The translations under genes were made by a program, and so were the position numbers. The notes under the pieces are model-generated. The model worked only from the letters and a program-made list of their open reading frames with translations. It was not told the origin of the DNA and searched no databases. A stretch of 64,000 bases of DNA from Nitrosospira sp. Is2 (GTDB lineage: Bacteria; Pseudomonadota; Gammaproteobacteria; Burkholderiales; Nitrosomonadaceae): positions 124,001 through 188,000 of the forward strand of contig NZ_CP137134.1 of NCBI RefSeq assembly GCF_033095785.1. Direction: 5' to 3'. This document shows positions 1 to 8,172 of this stretch, piece by piece (the stretch's first letter is position 1; the number at the start of each line of letters is the position of its first letter).

Positions 1-82
1 AATGGGCAGTAGAGTCCGGCGGGCGGGTTATACGGATACCTGACGTTTGACGTTTTTACGCAGGATGGTCGAGCGGTTAAGT

Positions 83-655
83 CTACTCAGTTTTTAGAGG
101 ATGCATCGGGAAGGTTTTATCAGCCTTGACGCTTTTTTGCTCGACATAAACCAGCTTATCGGTCGCGAAGCCCAGTTCACGGGCCTTTTGAATAAACCTG
201 CCCATCACCTTATCGGGCACGTGTGGCGTCCTGGAGAGAAGCCACAACGAATTCCTGTCCGAGCCGGTTACGTATGAATACTGATAGTCAGCGCCATCCA
301 GGCCAAACACCACGTACGAACCATAAAAAGGGCCAAAAAACGATACCTTCAGATAGCCGACATCCGGCCCTTTCACAAAGTAGGCTTTACCCTCAGCCGT
401 TCGCCACTCGCCCTTTTGGGCGTCATAGCCGCGGTTCAGGACGTCGATGCCGCCATCATCACGTAAACGGTAATGGGCCGTAATGTTGCGCAAACCTTTT
501 TCATAAGGGTGCTCGAGGCGGGCAATCTCGTACCAGGCACCAAGATAGCGCTGGGCGTTAAAGTTCTCGACCGGCGTAATTCCCTTGGGAACGCCTGCGC
601 AACCCGCCAGCAGGCCGAATGCCGCTATGATAATTGCCAGGAAGAATTTTCGCAT
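83..655 (-). CDS. blc: Outer-membrane lipocalin (Blc-type lipoprotein)
   Basis: A 190-aa bacterial lipocalin. It opens with a lipoprotein signal peptide ending in the lipobox LAGC (Cys19), so the mature protein should be lipid-anchored in the envelope, usually the outer membrane. The lipocalin signature G-x-W is seen in YLGAWYEIAR at about residues 37-46, followed by the beta-barrel part with LLSRTPHVPD near residue 140. Family members bind lysophospholipids or fatty acids and are linked to membrane stress. Length matches E. coli Blc. It stands alone, reading away from the Mrp genes. Function is inferred from the family. Confidence 0.93.
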   Translation of the reverse strand: MRKFFLAIIIAAFGLLAGCAGVPKGITPVENFNAQRYLGAWYEIARLEHPYEKGLRNITAHYRLRDDGGIDVLNRGYDAQKGEWRTAEGKAYFVKGPDVGYLKVSFFGPFYGSYVVFGLDGADYQYSYVTGSDRNSLWLLSRTPHVPDKVMGRFIQKARELGFATDKLVYVEQKSVKADKTFPMHPLKTE

Positions 656-1008
656 TCGCTCGCCATGAAAAGCCCGCTCGAAAAGCCATCTTCAAAAGGC
701 TCTCGTCAGTGGGAGTTCCTCCACCGCTCCTCGAGGGGAAACAGAAGGTGGAGGCAAACCAGTCTTTACATCCTAAACCTGCATGATTATAGCCTAACCG
801 ACTGGCAGCCTGTCCCTGCTTTTCCCTACACCTTGTCTTAACCCCTGTCGGCACGACCCGGAAGCCCGATCAATAACCCAGCCGGGGTCCAGTCCATTGA
901 CGTTACCCCCAGGCCCGTTTGGCATTTGACGTGAATGAAATCCTGGCCCATCGCATGCAGCGGGCCGCGGCATGGAAACGCGCCGACGCACCGGGCCCCG
1001 TCTGCTGT
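656..1008. other. Intergenic, no gene seen
   Basis: About 350 bases between the lipocalin start and the mnhG stop. Short open frames exist on both strands but none has a convincing start site or family resemblance. It should hold the lipocalin promoter. Confidence 0.5.
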
Positions 1009-1356
1009 TCAGGTAGCCCGATGTTCTGCCGTTTTTTTGCTCGTATCCGTGCGTCTGCGGTACATCCCAGCGCGCATGAGTAGGGTGGTCGTCACAGGAG
1101 ACGTCGCTACCACGAACAGCGTGATTAGCACCTCCTGGAATACAAGTCGCTCAGCCTGTATTGAGGCGACCAGTATGGACGCCAGCAGCACGCATCCCAG
1201 GCCGAGCGTATTTCCCAGGGTAGGCGCGTGTATCCGCGCAAACAGGTTAGGCAGTCTTAACAGGCCGATTGATCCGATCAGGGTCAGCAGGGCGCCCGTT
1301 ACCAATAGGAATGAAGCAAGCAGATCCGCCCATGCGGGAAGATTCTCGGCTGTCAT
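1009..1356 (-). CDS. mnhG: Mrp/Mnh cation antiporter subunit G
   Basis: A 115-aa membrane protein with three hydrophobic segments and the family core GSIGLLRLPNLFARIHAPT near residues 28-46. MnhG (MrpG/PhaG) is one of the small subunits of the multi-subunit Na+(K+)/H+ antiporter. It is the last gene of the operon; its start overlaps the mnhF stop by 4 bases (ATGA type). It is separated from mnhA-E by the inserted segment at about 1.75-5.68 kb, so it may no longer be cotranscribed with them. Confidence 0.93.
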   Translation of the reverse strand: MTAENLPAWADLLASFLLVTGALLTLIGSIGLLRLPNLFARIHAPTLGNTLGLGCVLLASILVASIQAERLVFQEVLITLFVVATSPVTTTLLMRAGMYRRRTDTSKKTAEHRAT

Positions 1357-1634
1357 GGCTCGATCACCTCTCCGCGCAGCAGGAATTTCGCCATTGCGGC
1401 TGAGCCGACGAAACCGAACAGCGCAATCAGCAGGGCGATATCGAAGAAAAACCTGGACCCAAGCTGAATGCCGAGCGTCAGCACCATTATCATGCTGTTA
1501 ATATACAAGGTATCGAGGGCCAGCACCCGGTCTTCCGCAGCAGGACCGCGCAGAAGGCGGATTGCCGCAAAAACCATGGCGAGTGCGATAGCGATCAGGG
1601 CAAAAGAGATCGCCGAGGGCAGCATTGCGCTCAT
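1353..1634 (-). CDS. mnhF: Mrp/Mnh cation antiporter subunit F
   Basis: A 93-aa protein with three membrane segments and the conserved GPxxxDRVLALD-type stretch (LRGPAAEDRVLALDTLYIN, about residues 28-46). MnhF is a small essential subunit of the Mrp antiporter. Its ATG overlaps the TGA of an mnhE 3' remnant (ATGA), which shows the ancestral gene order E-F-G. Directly upstream there is now only about 40 codons of mnhE and then foreign sequence, so a new promoter or read-through would be needed. Confidence 0.93.
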   Translation of the reverse strand: MSAMLPSAISFALIAIALAMVFAAIRLLRGPAAEDRVLALDTLYINSMIMVLTLGIQLGSRFFFDIALLIALFGFVGSAAMAKFLLRGEVIEP

Positions 1635-1750
1635 TCAAAAATCTCCATCAGTCGTCGTTCATAACGCTGCTTGATGAATAGAATCCAGCTCTCTTCATCT
1701 TGCAGACCCAGCACATGGATCGTCAGGCTGCGTCCGTCGGGCGAGAGACA
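1617..1750 (-). pseudogene. mnhE 3'-end remnant (repeat copy A)
   Basis: Read on the minus strand this stretch keeps the last 38-39 codons of mnhE in frame up to the TGA overlapping mnhF (ending RYERRLMEIFE). It matches the end of the intact mnhE near 5.69-5.81 kb with about 13 differences in 130 bases. Upstream of about 1747 the match stops abruptly. It is one of two direct repeats flanking the HK/RR/GGDEF segment. Confidence 0.9.
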
Positions 1751-2324
1751 AACCCGGTCAACCGCTTTCACCTCCCTACCCTTTCAGCGTTACCCGCCGG
1801 AAAGATAGAAATGTATCTCAAAACTGAAATTTTTACTGCTGCCCGATCCATTTTTCAATTTCTGATAGCCAACGAGCAGATAACTTATCCTGCTTCGGAC
1901 AGCTTCCCGCACATTCATGTTCGGCATACAGAAGTACGGGCGCAGGGCGACGCTTTCAAAAGAGAAGCACGCTCGGCAACGAATAATAATATGGCCGAGT
2001 AAAGGTATTCTGATCATTACTTGCATTCGCAAAATAGTGGAATAAGCTTCGTTGCTTGCGAATTGAAACTATCTAGCTTCCAGCCTCGGCGATCCGCCCT
2101 GCCGTGGCCATAAGGTGCACGCGCCGAGATTCCGTGGTGGGGTCGCGGCCTCAGGGTTCGACCGCAAGTTGTCGGAGCTGGATTTAGGCGAATTCGTCCA
2201 GGAAAGTGAGTCGGGGGTGTGCGGACTTCCTACAGCGTATAATTGCCTTGCTCTTTAATTTCAGACGGGCTTATGCTTTGCGCTGTGGCATTTCCATGAT
2301 CCCAAAAATTTTTATGAGGCGGCC
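1751..2324. other. Left part of the inserted segment, no gene seen
   Basis: Between the mnhE remnant and the histidine kinase. An 80-codon open frame on the minus strand (1790-2032) lacks a recognisable start site and resembles no family I know. The kinase promoter should lie in the last 100-200 bases. Confidence 0.45.
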
Positions 2325-3494
2325 GTGAATCTCTCAACGTTTATTTCCGAAAACATGGAAGCCATCCTCCAGGAATGGGAAGATTTTGCAAAGAAAATCA
2401 CCATCCACTCCACCCACGTCATGGGCACGACAGAACTGCGCGACCATGCGAAACAAATGCTTCAGGTTATCGCAGCCGATCTGCGCACTCCACAAGATAC
2501 ACAGCAGGGCATCGATAAATCGCAAGGCCTTGCGCCAGAATCCAGAGACTCCACCGCTGCCGAGATACATGCCGTTGCTCGTCTGACATCGGGGTTTACT
2601 ATAGAACAGTTGATGGCAGAATACCGGGCGCTGCGTGCCAGCGTGCTGCGTCTCTGGCAGGACCGTGTCAACGTTTCTGATCCGGCCGAAATCCAGGAGA
2701 TGGTCAGGTTCAATGAAGCGATCGATCAAGCCTTGACAGAGTCATTAGCACGTTACTCAGCAATTCTGCGCGAATCACAGAATCTTTTCTTGGCCATCCT
2801 GGGGCATGACGTACGTACTCCGCTTGGCGCCATCAGCATGGGAGCCCAGTTTCTGCTGCTCGATGAGAAACTACCGGGCAAATCTCTGAAAATGGCCTCG
2901 CGCATCCTGAGCAGTACCAAACGCATTGATGAGATTGTCAGCGACCTGCTTGATTTTGCGACCAGTCATCTGGGTGATGGCATTCCCGTTTCACCCTCGC
3001 CAATGGATCTGGCGGAGGTGTGCAACAATATAGTAGAGGAGGCCCGGACCTTTCACCCGGAGCGTGTCATCGGGTTGGAGATGGCTGGCGACGTGTGCGT
3101 TGTCTGGGACAGGGCACGCATCAGCCAGGCTTTATCCAACCTGATAGCCAACGCCATCCAGTACGGCCCCGAAACTGATCCGGTGAGCATCACGGTTACC
3201 GGAGAGGAGAAAGAGATTGTATGGACCATCCACAACAAAGGCGAAGTAATCCCGCCGGAAAAACTGAAAACAATTTTCGATCCCGCTAAACGCTTCGCGC
3301 TGCGGCCAGCCCAGGAGCGCGCGCTTGCTCAAACACAAAATCTGGGGCTCGGTCTATACATCACTCGCGAAATTATCAGCGCCCATGGTGGCCGTATCAG
3401 CATTACATCGAACATGGCCAAGGGGACCAGCTTCACGATACGGATGCCGCGGCAGGTACCGGCTGCGCCAAGTGGCATTTCTCCCGAATATTAG
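2325..3494 (+). CDS. Sensor histidine kinase with RsbRD-like N-terminus
   Basis: A 389-aa soluble histidine kinase without membrane segments. Residues 1-140 resemble the RsbRD N-terminal sensor domain (VARLTSGFTIEQLMAEYRAL at about 84-103). The HisKA dimerisation helix carries the phospho-acceptor His161 in ILGHDVRTPLG. The HATPase domain follows with an N-box (SNLIANAIQYG, about 271-281) and a G2 box (NLGLGLYI, about 339-346). The G1 position reads HNKG rather than the usual DxG. The gene converges with a CheY-like regulator at 3.6-4.0 kb, its likely partner. The stimulus is unknown; the fold suggests cytoplasmic sensing. Confidence 0.9.
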   Translation: MNLSTFISENMEAILQEWEDFAKKITIHSTHVMGTTELRDHAKQMLQVIAADLRTPQDTQQGIDKSQGLAPESRDSTAAEIHAVARLTSGFTIEQLMAEYRALRASVLRLWQDRVNVSDPAEIQEMVRFNEAIDQALTESLARYSAILRESQNLFLAILGHDVRTPLGAISMGAQFLLLDEKLPGKSLKMASRILSSTKRIDEIVSDLLDFATSHLGDGIPVSPSPMDLAEVCNNIVEEARTFHPERVIGLEMAGDVCVVWDRARISQALSNLIANAIQYGPETDPVSITVTGEEKEIVWTIHNKGEVIPPEKLKTIFDPAKRFALRPAQERALAQTQNLGLGLYITREIISAHGGRISITSNMAKGTSFTIRMPRQVPAAPSGISPEY

Positions 3495-3601
3495 AATATT
3501 GTCATGTGAGAAACGTCCTGCCCATTTTATAGCTTCGCATTCGGTGGGCAGATTTGAGACGGCATTAAAACCGTGACGTCTCACAAAGGCGCGAAGTCAG
3601 C

Positions 3602-4015
3602 TCATGGCATTTCACTAATTGTCCAGTAAGCGTCGATAGAGCGTATTACGTCCACGAATTGCCGATAATCAACGGGCTTGGACATATACCCGGCAATTCC
3701 CAGCTCGAAACTGTTCAGCTTGTCCTGTTGTTCCTCGGATGTAGTTAACACAACCACCGGTATGCGCTTTAGCTGCTTATCATTTTTTACTGCCTGCAGG
3801 AATTCGATGCCGTTCATGATGGGCATGTTCAGGTCAAGCAGAATAATGCATGGCTTCTCAGTCTTCGAATCTTGAAGATAAGCAAGGGCCTCCTCGCCAT
3901 TTTCTACATGTACAAGCGGATTCGTTACCTGAATCTCATTAAGGGCGCGAATCACTGTCATTGTATCCACTTGATCATCCTCGACTACGAGAATCGGCTT
4001 GTTGTGAACTCTCAC
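3602..4015 (-). CDS. Single-domain response regulator (Rcp1/CheY-like)
   Basis: A 137-aa receiver domain with no output domain. Acidic pocket residues are in VEDD (about 11-14), the phosphorylated Asp61 lies in LLDLNMPIMNG, and Thr91 and Lys113 (SKPVD) complete the active site. The form is typical of phytochrome-linked or bacterial Rcp1-type regulators. It lies tail-to-tail with the histidine kinase, so the two are probably not one transcript but likely partners. It may hand phosphate to another protein or modulate the nearby diguanylate cyclase; this is inference. Confidence 0.92.
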   Translation of the reverse strand: MRVHNKPILVVEDDQVDTMTVIRALNEIQVTNPLVHVENGEEALAYLQDSKTEKPCIILLDLNMPIMNGIEFLQAVKNDKQLKRIPVVVLTTSEEQQDKLNSFELGIAGYMSKPVDYRQFVDVIRSIDAYWTISEMP

Positions 4016-4479
4016 GTCACTTTTCCTTTTTGAGCTAAAAATTGGTTTCGAAGCGAAGGACTAGAATGAACTCAGTCATCGTGCGCTTACGACCATGTTT
4101 GGATCTCCCGTGCGAAGAAACCTGCACGGCACATAAGTTGCATAAGCGGGAAAAAACCGTTATCTTTGCATGGTTAAGAGTAGCTTATCCTCATCTGTCA
4201 CACCTGCACAAACCGTTTTGACGTTATGTTCGAGAATAGCGCCGCTTTCGACTCCAATCGTCCACCGGATCATATTATTGACGCTTGGATTTCCTCGCAC
4301 TTCAGGGAATGAGCCGCTACATTAATCTCGACGCATTCGGTTCTGCTCCCCCCGCTTCCCGTCATTCAGCAAGCAGTCCGGCTCCCTCTCCTGCTCGTTC
4401 AGTTGATCTGATAGCCAGGAATCGCCCGCAGTTGTGTAATAACTAAATCACGTTGGCCCCTCAAGGAATTTAGACGCCT
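4016..4479. other. Divergent promoter region
   Basis: About 460 bases between the response regulator (leftward) and the diguanylate cyclase (rightward). It should hold both promoters. No structured element or open frame worth calling was seen. Confidence 0.45.
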
Positions 4480-5406
4480 ATGAATAATACCATCACTCCA
4501 AATCACGGTTCATTGCTGACACCCGCAGATACGCCCGCTTCACTGGAAAAGGCCCTGGAGAAAAGCGAGGATGTAAAGGAAAAGATGGTCGATTGTGTGA
4601 CCGAGCTTGCTACCGTCAACGAAGCGGTAAAGCAGGAGATGGCTACTGGGATAACATTCCGCCAGGCAAAAAAAGCCTTGGCACAAAGCGAAAGCGTGGA
4701 AGAGAAGGTGCAGGAGTGCGCTGACGAGCTCCATGAAGTTAATCAGGTTTTGGCAGAGGGAATCGGAGACCGGAATGAGATTAATCGGGAATTAAAAAAA
4801 ATGGGGCGGAAGCTGGCCGCTACCCAGCATATGCTATCCCATGCCCAGGACGTATTGGCAGTTGCGGAGGAGGCAGCGGAGCAGGCAGTCCAACGAACGC
4901 TGCGCGATTTTGTTACAGGCATTCCCAATCGGGAGCTGTTCAACGACCGCCTTGAACAGGCGATTGCGCTCGCTGAGCGGGGCGGCTGGCTACTGGGGGT
5001 GATGTTTATCGATCTGGACCGTTTCAAGGCGATCAACGATACGCACGGGCATGCCGTAGGTGACCGGGTATTGCAGGCCGTGGCGCAACGATTGGACGAA
5101 CAGGTTCGCAGTGGAGACACCATCTGCCGGTGGGGTGGCGACGAGTTTCTTTATTTGTTGGTGAACCCCCAGAGCGCGGGCAATATCGAGGGGGTAGCGC
5201 GCAAGGTGTTGGATCGCATTTCCGAAATCCTGGTCATCGATGACTTGACGCTTTCCATAGAGCCCAGCATCGGAATTGCTGTTTACCCCAGTAATGGAAC
5301 GACCGCGGAGGAACTGCTGGTGAATGCCGATGCAGCCATGTACCGCGCGAAGAAAATGAAAACGGGGTTCAACTTCTTTGATGACGTTCAGCAAGATGGT
5401 GGCTAA
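4480..5406 (+). CDS. Diguanylate cyclase with duplicated coiled-coil N-terminus
   Basis: A 308-aa cytoplasmic diguanylate cyclase making c-di-GMP from two GTP. The N-terminus (about 23-95) is an internal duplication: two helical units, LEKSEDVKEKMVDCVTEL and LAQSESVEEKVQECADEL, followed by coiled coil to about residue 140. The GGDEF domain covers about 142-300, with the active-site motif GGDEF at 219-223 and an RxxD inhibitory site (RSGD, 210-213) five residues before it, so product inhibition is likely. It sits in the segment inserted between mnhE and mnhF. Confidence 0.93.
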   Translation: MNNTITPNHGSLLTPADTPASLEKALEKSEDVKEKMVDCVTELATVNEAVKQEMATGITFRQAKKALAQSESVEEKVQECADELHEVNQVLAEGIGDRNEINRELKKMGRKLAATQHMLSHAQDVLAVAEEAAEQAVQRTLRDFVTGIPNRELFNDRLEQAIALAERGGWLLGVMFIDLDRFKAINDTHGHAVGDRVLQAVAQRLDEQVRSGDTICRWGGDEFLYLLVNPQSAGNIEGVARKVLDRISEILVIDDLTLSIEPSIGIAVYPSNGTTAEELLVNADAAMYRAKKMKTGFNFFDDVQQDGG

Positions 5407-5439
5407 GCAGTGCCCTGGTTCGCTGCCCTTCTCGTAGAA

Positions 5440-5545
5440 ATCTCACTGGGGTGCAAACGGGGAGAACCTGAGGGTCAAGCCTGGTGCCGCAAAGGCACGG
5501 AAGTTACAGGACGGGAAATAGCCCGGCATTGGCATCCCCATCATG
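5440..5545 (+). promoter_or_regulatory. Possible degenerate c-di-GMP-I (GEMM) riboswitch-like element
   Basis: Just after the diguanylate cyclase there is a G/A-rich stretch containing GTGCAAACGG and, about 35 bases later, CGCAAAGGCACGG. The second resembles the GEMM core CGCAAAGCCACGG (one mismatch by eye) and the first the GCAAACC core in the expected order, but the spacing is longer than in classic GEMM-I and the downstream stem is unclear. There is no good downstream + strand gene. Treat it as a weak lead only. Confidence 0.2.
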
Positions 5546-5679
5546 GATCAGCTGGCGTTTTGTTACGATGCTCCTGATGACGATGCTCCGGAATTGGGCG
5601 AGCAGGTTGCGCTTTTTCTGACTTTGAGCCGAGCATCGCATGGGCGGCAAGGAAACAGCCGCGACCCGCGTTGCATACA

Positions 5680-5810
5680 GGTCAGTATTCCGCTCATTCG
5701 AAAATCTCCATCAGTCGTCGTTCATAACGCTGCTTGATGATCCGGATCCAGCTCTCTTCATCTTGCAGATCCAGCACATGGATGGTCAGGCTGCGCCCAT
5801 CGAGCGAGAG
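5680..5810. repeat. Direct repeat copy B (mnhE/mnhF junction)
   Basis: This stretch matches 1617-1747 at roughly 90% identity over about 130 bases in the same orientation. It contains the real 3' end of mnhE and the first few codons of a would-be mnhF (ATGAGC...), after which the match ends. Together the two copies bracket about 3.9 kb holding the kinase, regulator and cyclase genes. Confidence 0.9.
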
Positions 5811-6182
5811 CCCGGCCCAAATGGTGCCCGGCGTTGCCGTGATTATACAAGCCAGCATCGCAAGCCCATATGGATCCCGCATGTCGATCGGCACATGCAT
5901 GAAACCCGAATTGAAATGCCTTTTTCTCGATCCGAGAATAATCCGCGCCACCGCGATGTTGGAACGGATGATATCGACCAGTACGACGAAAAATAGCCCG
6001 ACCGCCGTCAGCAGATGATGAGGGCGGGCGCTCAGCGGACGAATCGCAGCGGTCGAGGCAGCGCTTGCGATGGTCGCGATCAGGGCCAGCGCAATCTGCC
6101 CGGGAGTCACGGAATCGTTGAGCAGAAGCCATATGACGAACAGGATAGCCGTAAATAATGTCAGTGATGGCCAACGTTTCAT
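5694..6182 (-). CDS. mnhE: Mrp/Mnh cation antiporter subunit E
   Basis: A 162-aa protein with N-terminal membrane segments (LFTAILFVIWLLLND) and the soluble C-terminal part containing ATPGTIWAG, the MnhE signature, near residues 105-115. It is a subunit of the multi-component Na+/H+ antiporter. Its start overlaps the mnhD stop by 4 bases. Its 3' end is duplicated at 1.62-1.75 kb, and mnhF no longer follows directly. The reading frame itself is intact. Confidence 0.93.
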   Translation of the reverse strand: MKRWPSLTLFTAILFVIWLLLNDSVTPGQIALALIATIASAASTAAIRPLSARPHHLLTAVGLFFVVLVDIIRSNIAVARIILGSRKRHFNSGFMHVPIDMRDPYGLAMLACIITATPGTIWAGLSLDGRSLTIHVLDLQDEESWIRIIKQRYERRLMEIFE

Positions 6183-7831
6183 TCCCCGGCCCTCTCAAGG
6201 CCGCTTGAAGCAGCGGACGGCGCATTATTGATCAGCACGGCGTCGATATAAGTCTGAGGCGAGGACAGGGATTCACCCGCAAGGCTCAGATAATCCATAA
6301 CAGGGCCGGTCCCTGCCGCCAGCGCTACGCTCAGCGCCAGCAACGCGGCGACAGGCGCCGCTTCGGTCAGGTGCAGCCGCGGGGTGACTATCTCCTCCGA
6401 ACTCCAGAAGAGCCGCAGGCCCATTCTGGACAATGCAACGATGCCGACCAGGCTCGACCCCAGTACCGCTGCCCATAGCATCCACACCGAGACCGGCACG
6501 CTCCCCGGGGAAGCGCCGTCCAGCGTGGCGGAAAGAATCAGTAATTTGCCGATGAAGCCAGACAGAGGCGGCAAGCCTGCCACCAGCAGCGCGCACCCCA
6601 GGAAACTCATGCCCAGGAACGCCATTGCCGCGGGTATGACGATTCCGACCACTTCATCAGAGAAATCGGGGTGAGGCGAGTCTTCGAGGCCCGTCAGCTC
6701 AGCTCTACCGGGAACGTTATCACCGAATTGCTGGGTACGCACAATCATCTCGCTCAGCATGAAAAAAGCACCGGTGGCCAGAACCGAACTGGCAAGATAG
6801 AACAAGGCGGCGCCTTTCACCGCCGCTCCTCCCAGCCCGAGCGCCGCGAGGAGCGTGCCTGCCGAAGCGATAACAGAATACGCTACCAGCCTTTGCAGCT
6901 GAATGGCGGTGAGCATCCCTGCCGTGCCAAGGATAAGGGTTATCAGGCCGATGCCAAACAGCCAGCCATCATTGAATGGGGCCGGGGCCCCTGACTCCGA
7001 TGAGGCAGACAGTAGTGATCCCAGCCGCAGCAGCGCATAGATTCCCACCTTGGTCAGGATCGAGAATACGGCTGCTACCGGTGGCGCCACGGCGCTGTAC
7101 GCGCCCGGCAGCCAGAAATTCAGAGGCCATGCCCCGGCCTTGAGCAGAAACGCGACGCCGAGTATCGCCGCGCCAGTCTCGAACAGCACATGATCGCCGT
7201 GCGCGAGTTGGGGTGCACGCGCTGCGAGGTCCGCCATGTTCAGCGTTCCAGTGACGCCATAGATCAATGAAACGCCGATGAGAAATACAAAAGAGCCCGC
7301 GAGATTGATGGCGATATAGTGCAGGCCGGCCTTGACGCGAGGCTGGCCGAGCCCGTGCAGTAAAAGACCATAGGACGCGGCCAGCAGCACTTCTACAAAT
7401 ACGAACAGATTGAACAGATCGCCCGTCAGGCACGCGCCGTTCACCCCCATGATCAGGAACTGAAACAGCGATTGAAAATGGGGTCCCATCTTCTTCCAAC
7501 GAGCCTGTGCATATATCAGCGACGTCAATGCCAGCACTGAAGTCAGCATCAGCATCACGGCCGAGAGGCGGTCCACCACCAGCACGATCCCGAATGGAGC
7601 CTGCCACCCGCCCAGCAGGTACACCGCGATTCCTTCAGGCCAGATGTCAGGTATCGACCCGCCCGCCGCATAGGCCAGCATGCCTGCAACCACCAGGTTC
7701 GCAAGCGTGGCTACGAAGGCAATGATCGTTCGCTCCCTGCGCTGGGCCTCGACGAACAGCAGCATTGCCGCGCCCGCAATCAGCGGGATGACCACGGGCA
7801 ATACCGGAAGATGCTGTATCCAGCTATTCAC
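6179..7831 (-). CDS. mnhD: Mrp/Mnh cation antiporter subunit D
   Basis: A 550-aa polytopic proton-translocating subunit homologous to complex I NuoM/NuoN. About 14 membrane segments, with the conserved GVNGACLTGDLFNLFVFVE region and the transporter core LLKAGAWPLNFWLPGAYS near the middle. I place the start at GTG (7831), overlapping the mnhC stop as GTGA and giving MNSWIQHLPVLPVV; the open frame extends further upstream but that part is antisense-like shadow inside mnhC. Part of the continuous run mnhAB-C-D-E. Confidence 0.92.
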   Translation of the reverse strand: MNSWIQHLPVLPVVIPLIAGAAMLLFVEAQRRERTIIAFVATLANLVVAGMLAYAAGGSIPDIWPEGIAVYLLGGWQAPFGIVLVVDRLSAVMLMLTSVLALTSLIYAQARWKKMGPHFQSLFQFLIMGVNGACLTGDLFNLFVFVEVLLAASYGLLLHGLGQPRVKAGLHYIAINLAGSFVFLIGVSLIYGVTGTLNMADLAARAPQLAHGDHVLFETGAAILGVAFLLKAGAWPLNFWLPGAYSAVAPPVAAVFSILTKVGIYALLRLGSLLSASSESGAPAPFNDGWLFGIGLITLILGTAGMLTAIQLQRLVAYSVIASAGTLLAALGLGGAAVKGAALFYLASSVLATGAFFMLSEMIVRTQQFGDNVPGRAELTGLEDSPHPDFSDEVVGIVIPAAMAFLGMSFLGCALLVAGLPPLSGFIGKLLILSATLDGASPGSVPVSVWMLWAAVLGSSLVGIVALSRMGLRLFWSSEEIVTPRLHLTEAAPVAALLALSVALAAGTGPVMDYLSLAGESLSSPQTYIDAVLINNAPSAASSGLERAGE

Positions 7832-8172
7832 GCTTCCGGCCCGTTGCCGTCGACATGATCGTTGCCGGTCAAGCCGCGGGAAGCCAGCAGCACGACCAGG
7901 AATAGCGCGGTGGTAGCGAAGCCGATGACGATCGCTGTCAGTACCAGCGCCTGCGGAACGGGATCGTCGTACAGCGCCGGATCGGCTTTGCTCAACGTCT
8001 CGATAATCGGCGCACCGCCTATCAGTAACCGTCCCATCCCGAAAATGAACAGGTTCACCGCGTACGAAAGCAGGGAGAGCCCCACGATCACCTGAAACGT
8101 GCGCGGGCGCAGCAACAGCCATACCCCCGAGCCGGTCAGGACCCCAATCGCCAGAGCGTAGATCGCTTCCAT
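7828..8172 (-). CDS. mnhC: Mrp/Mnh cation antiporter subunit C
   Basis: A 114-aa NuoK-like subunit with three membrane helices. It starts MEAIYALAIGVLTGSGVW and keeps the family stretch DPVPQALVLTAIVIGFATTA around residues 70-90. Its ATG shares one base with the mnhA stop (TGATG), so it is translationally coupled. It forms part of the proton path in the Mrp complex. Confidence 0.94.
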   Translation of the reverse strand: MEAIYALAIGVLTGSGVWLLLRPRTFQVIVGLSLLSYAVNLFIFGMGRLLIGGAPIIETLSKADPALYDDPVPQALVLTAIVIGFATTALFLVVLLASRGLTGNDHVDGNGPEA

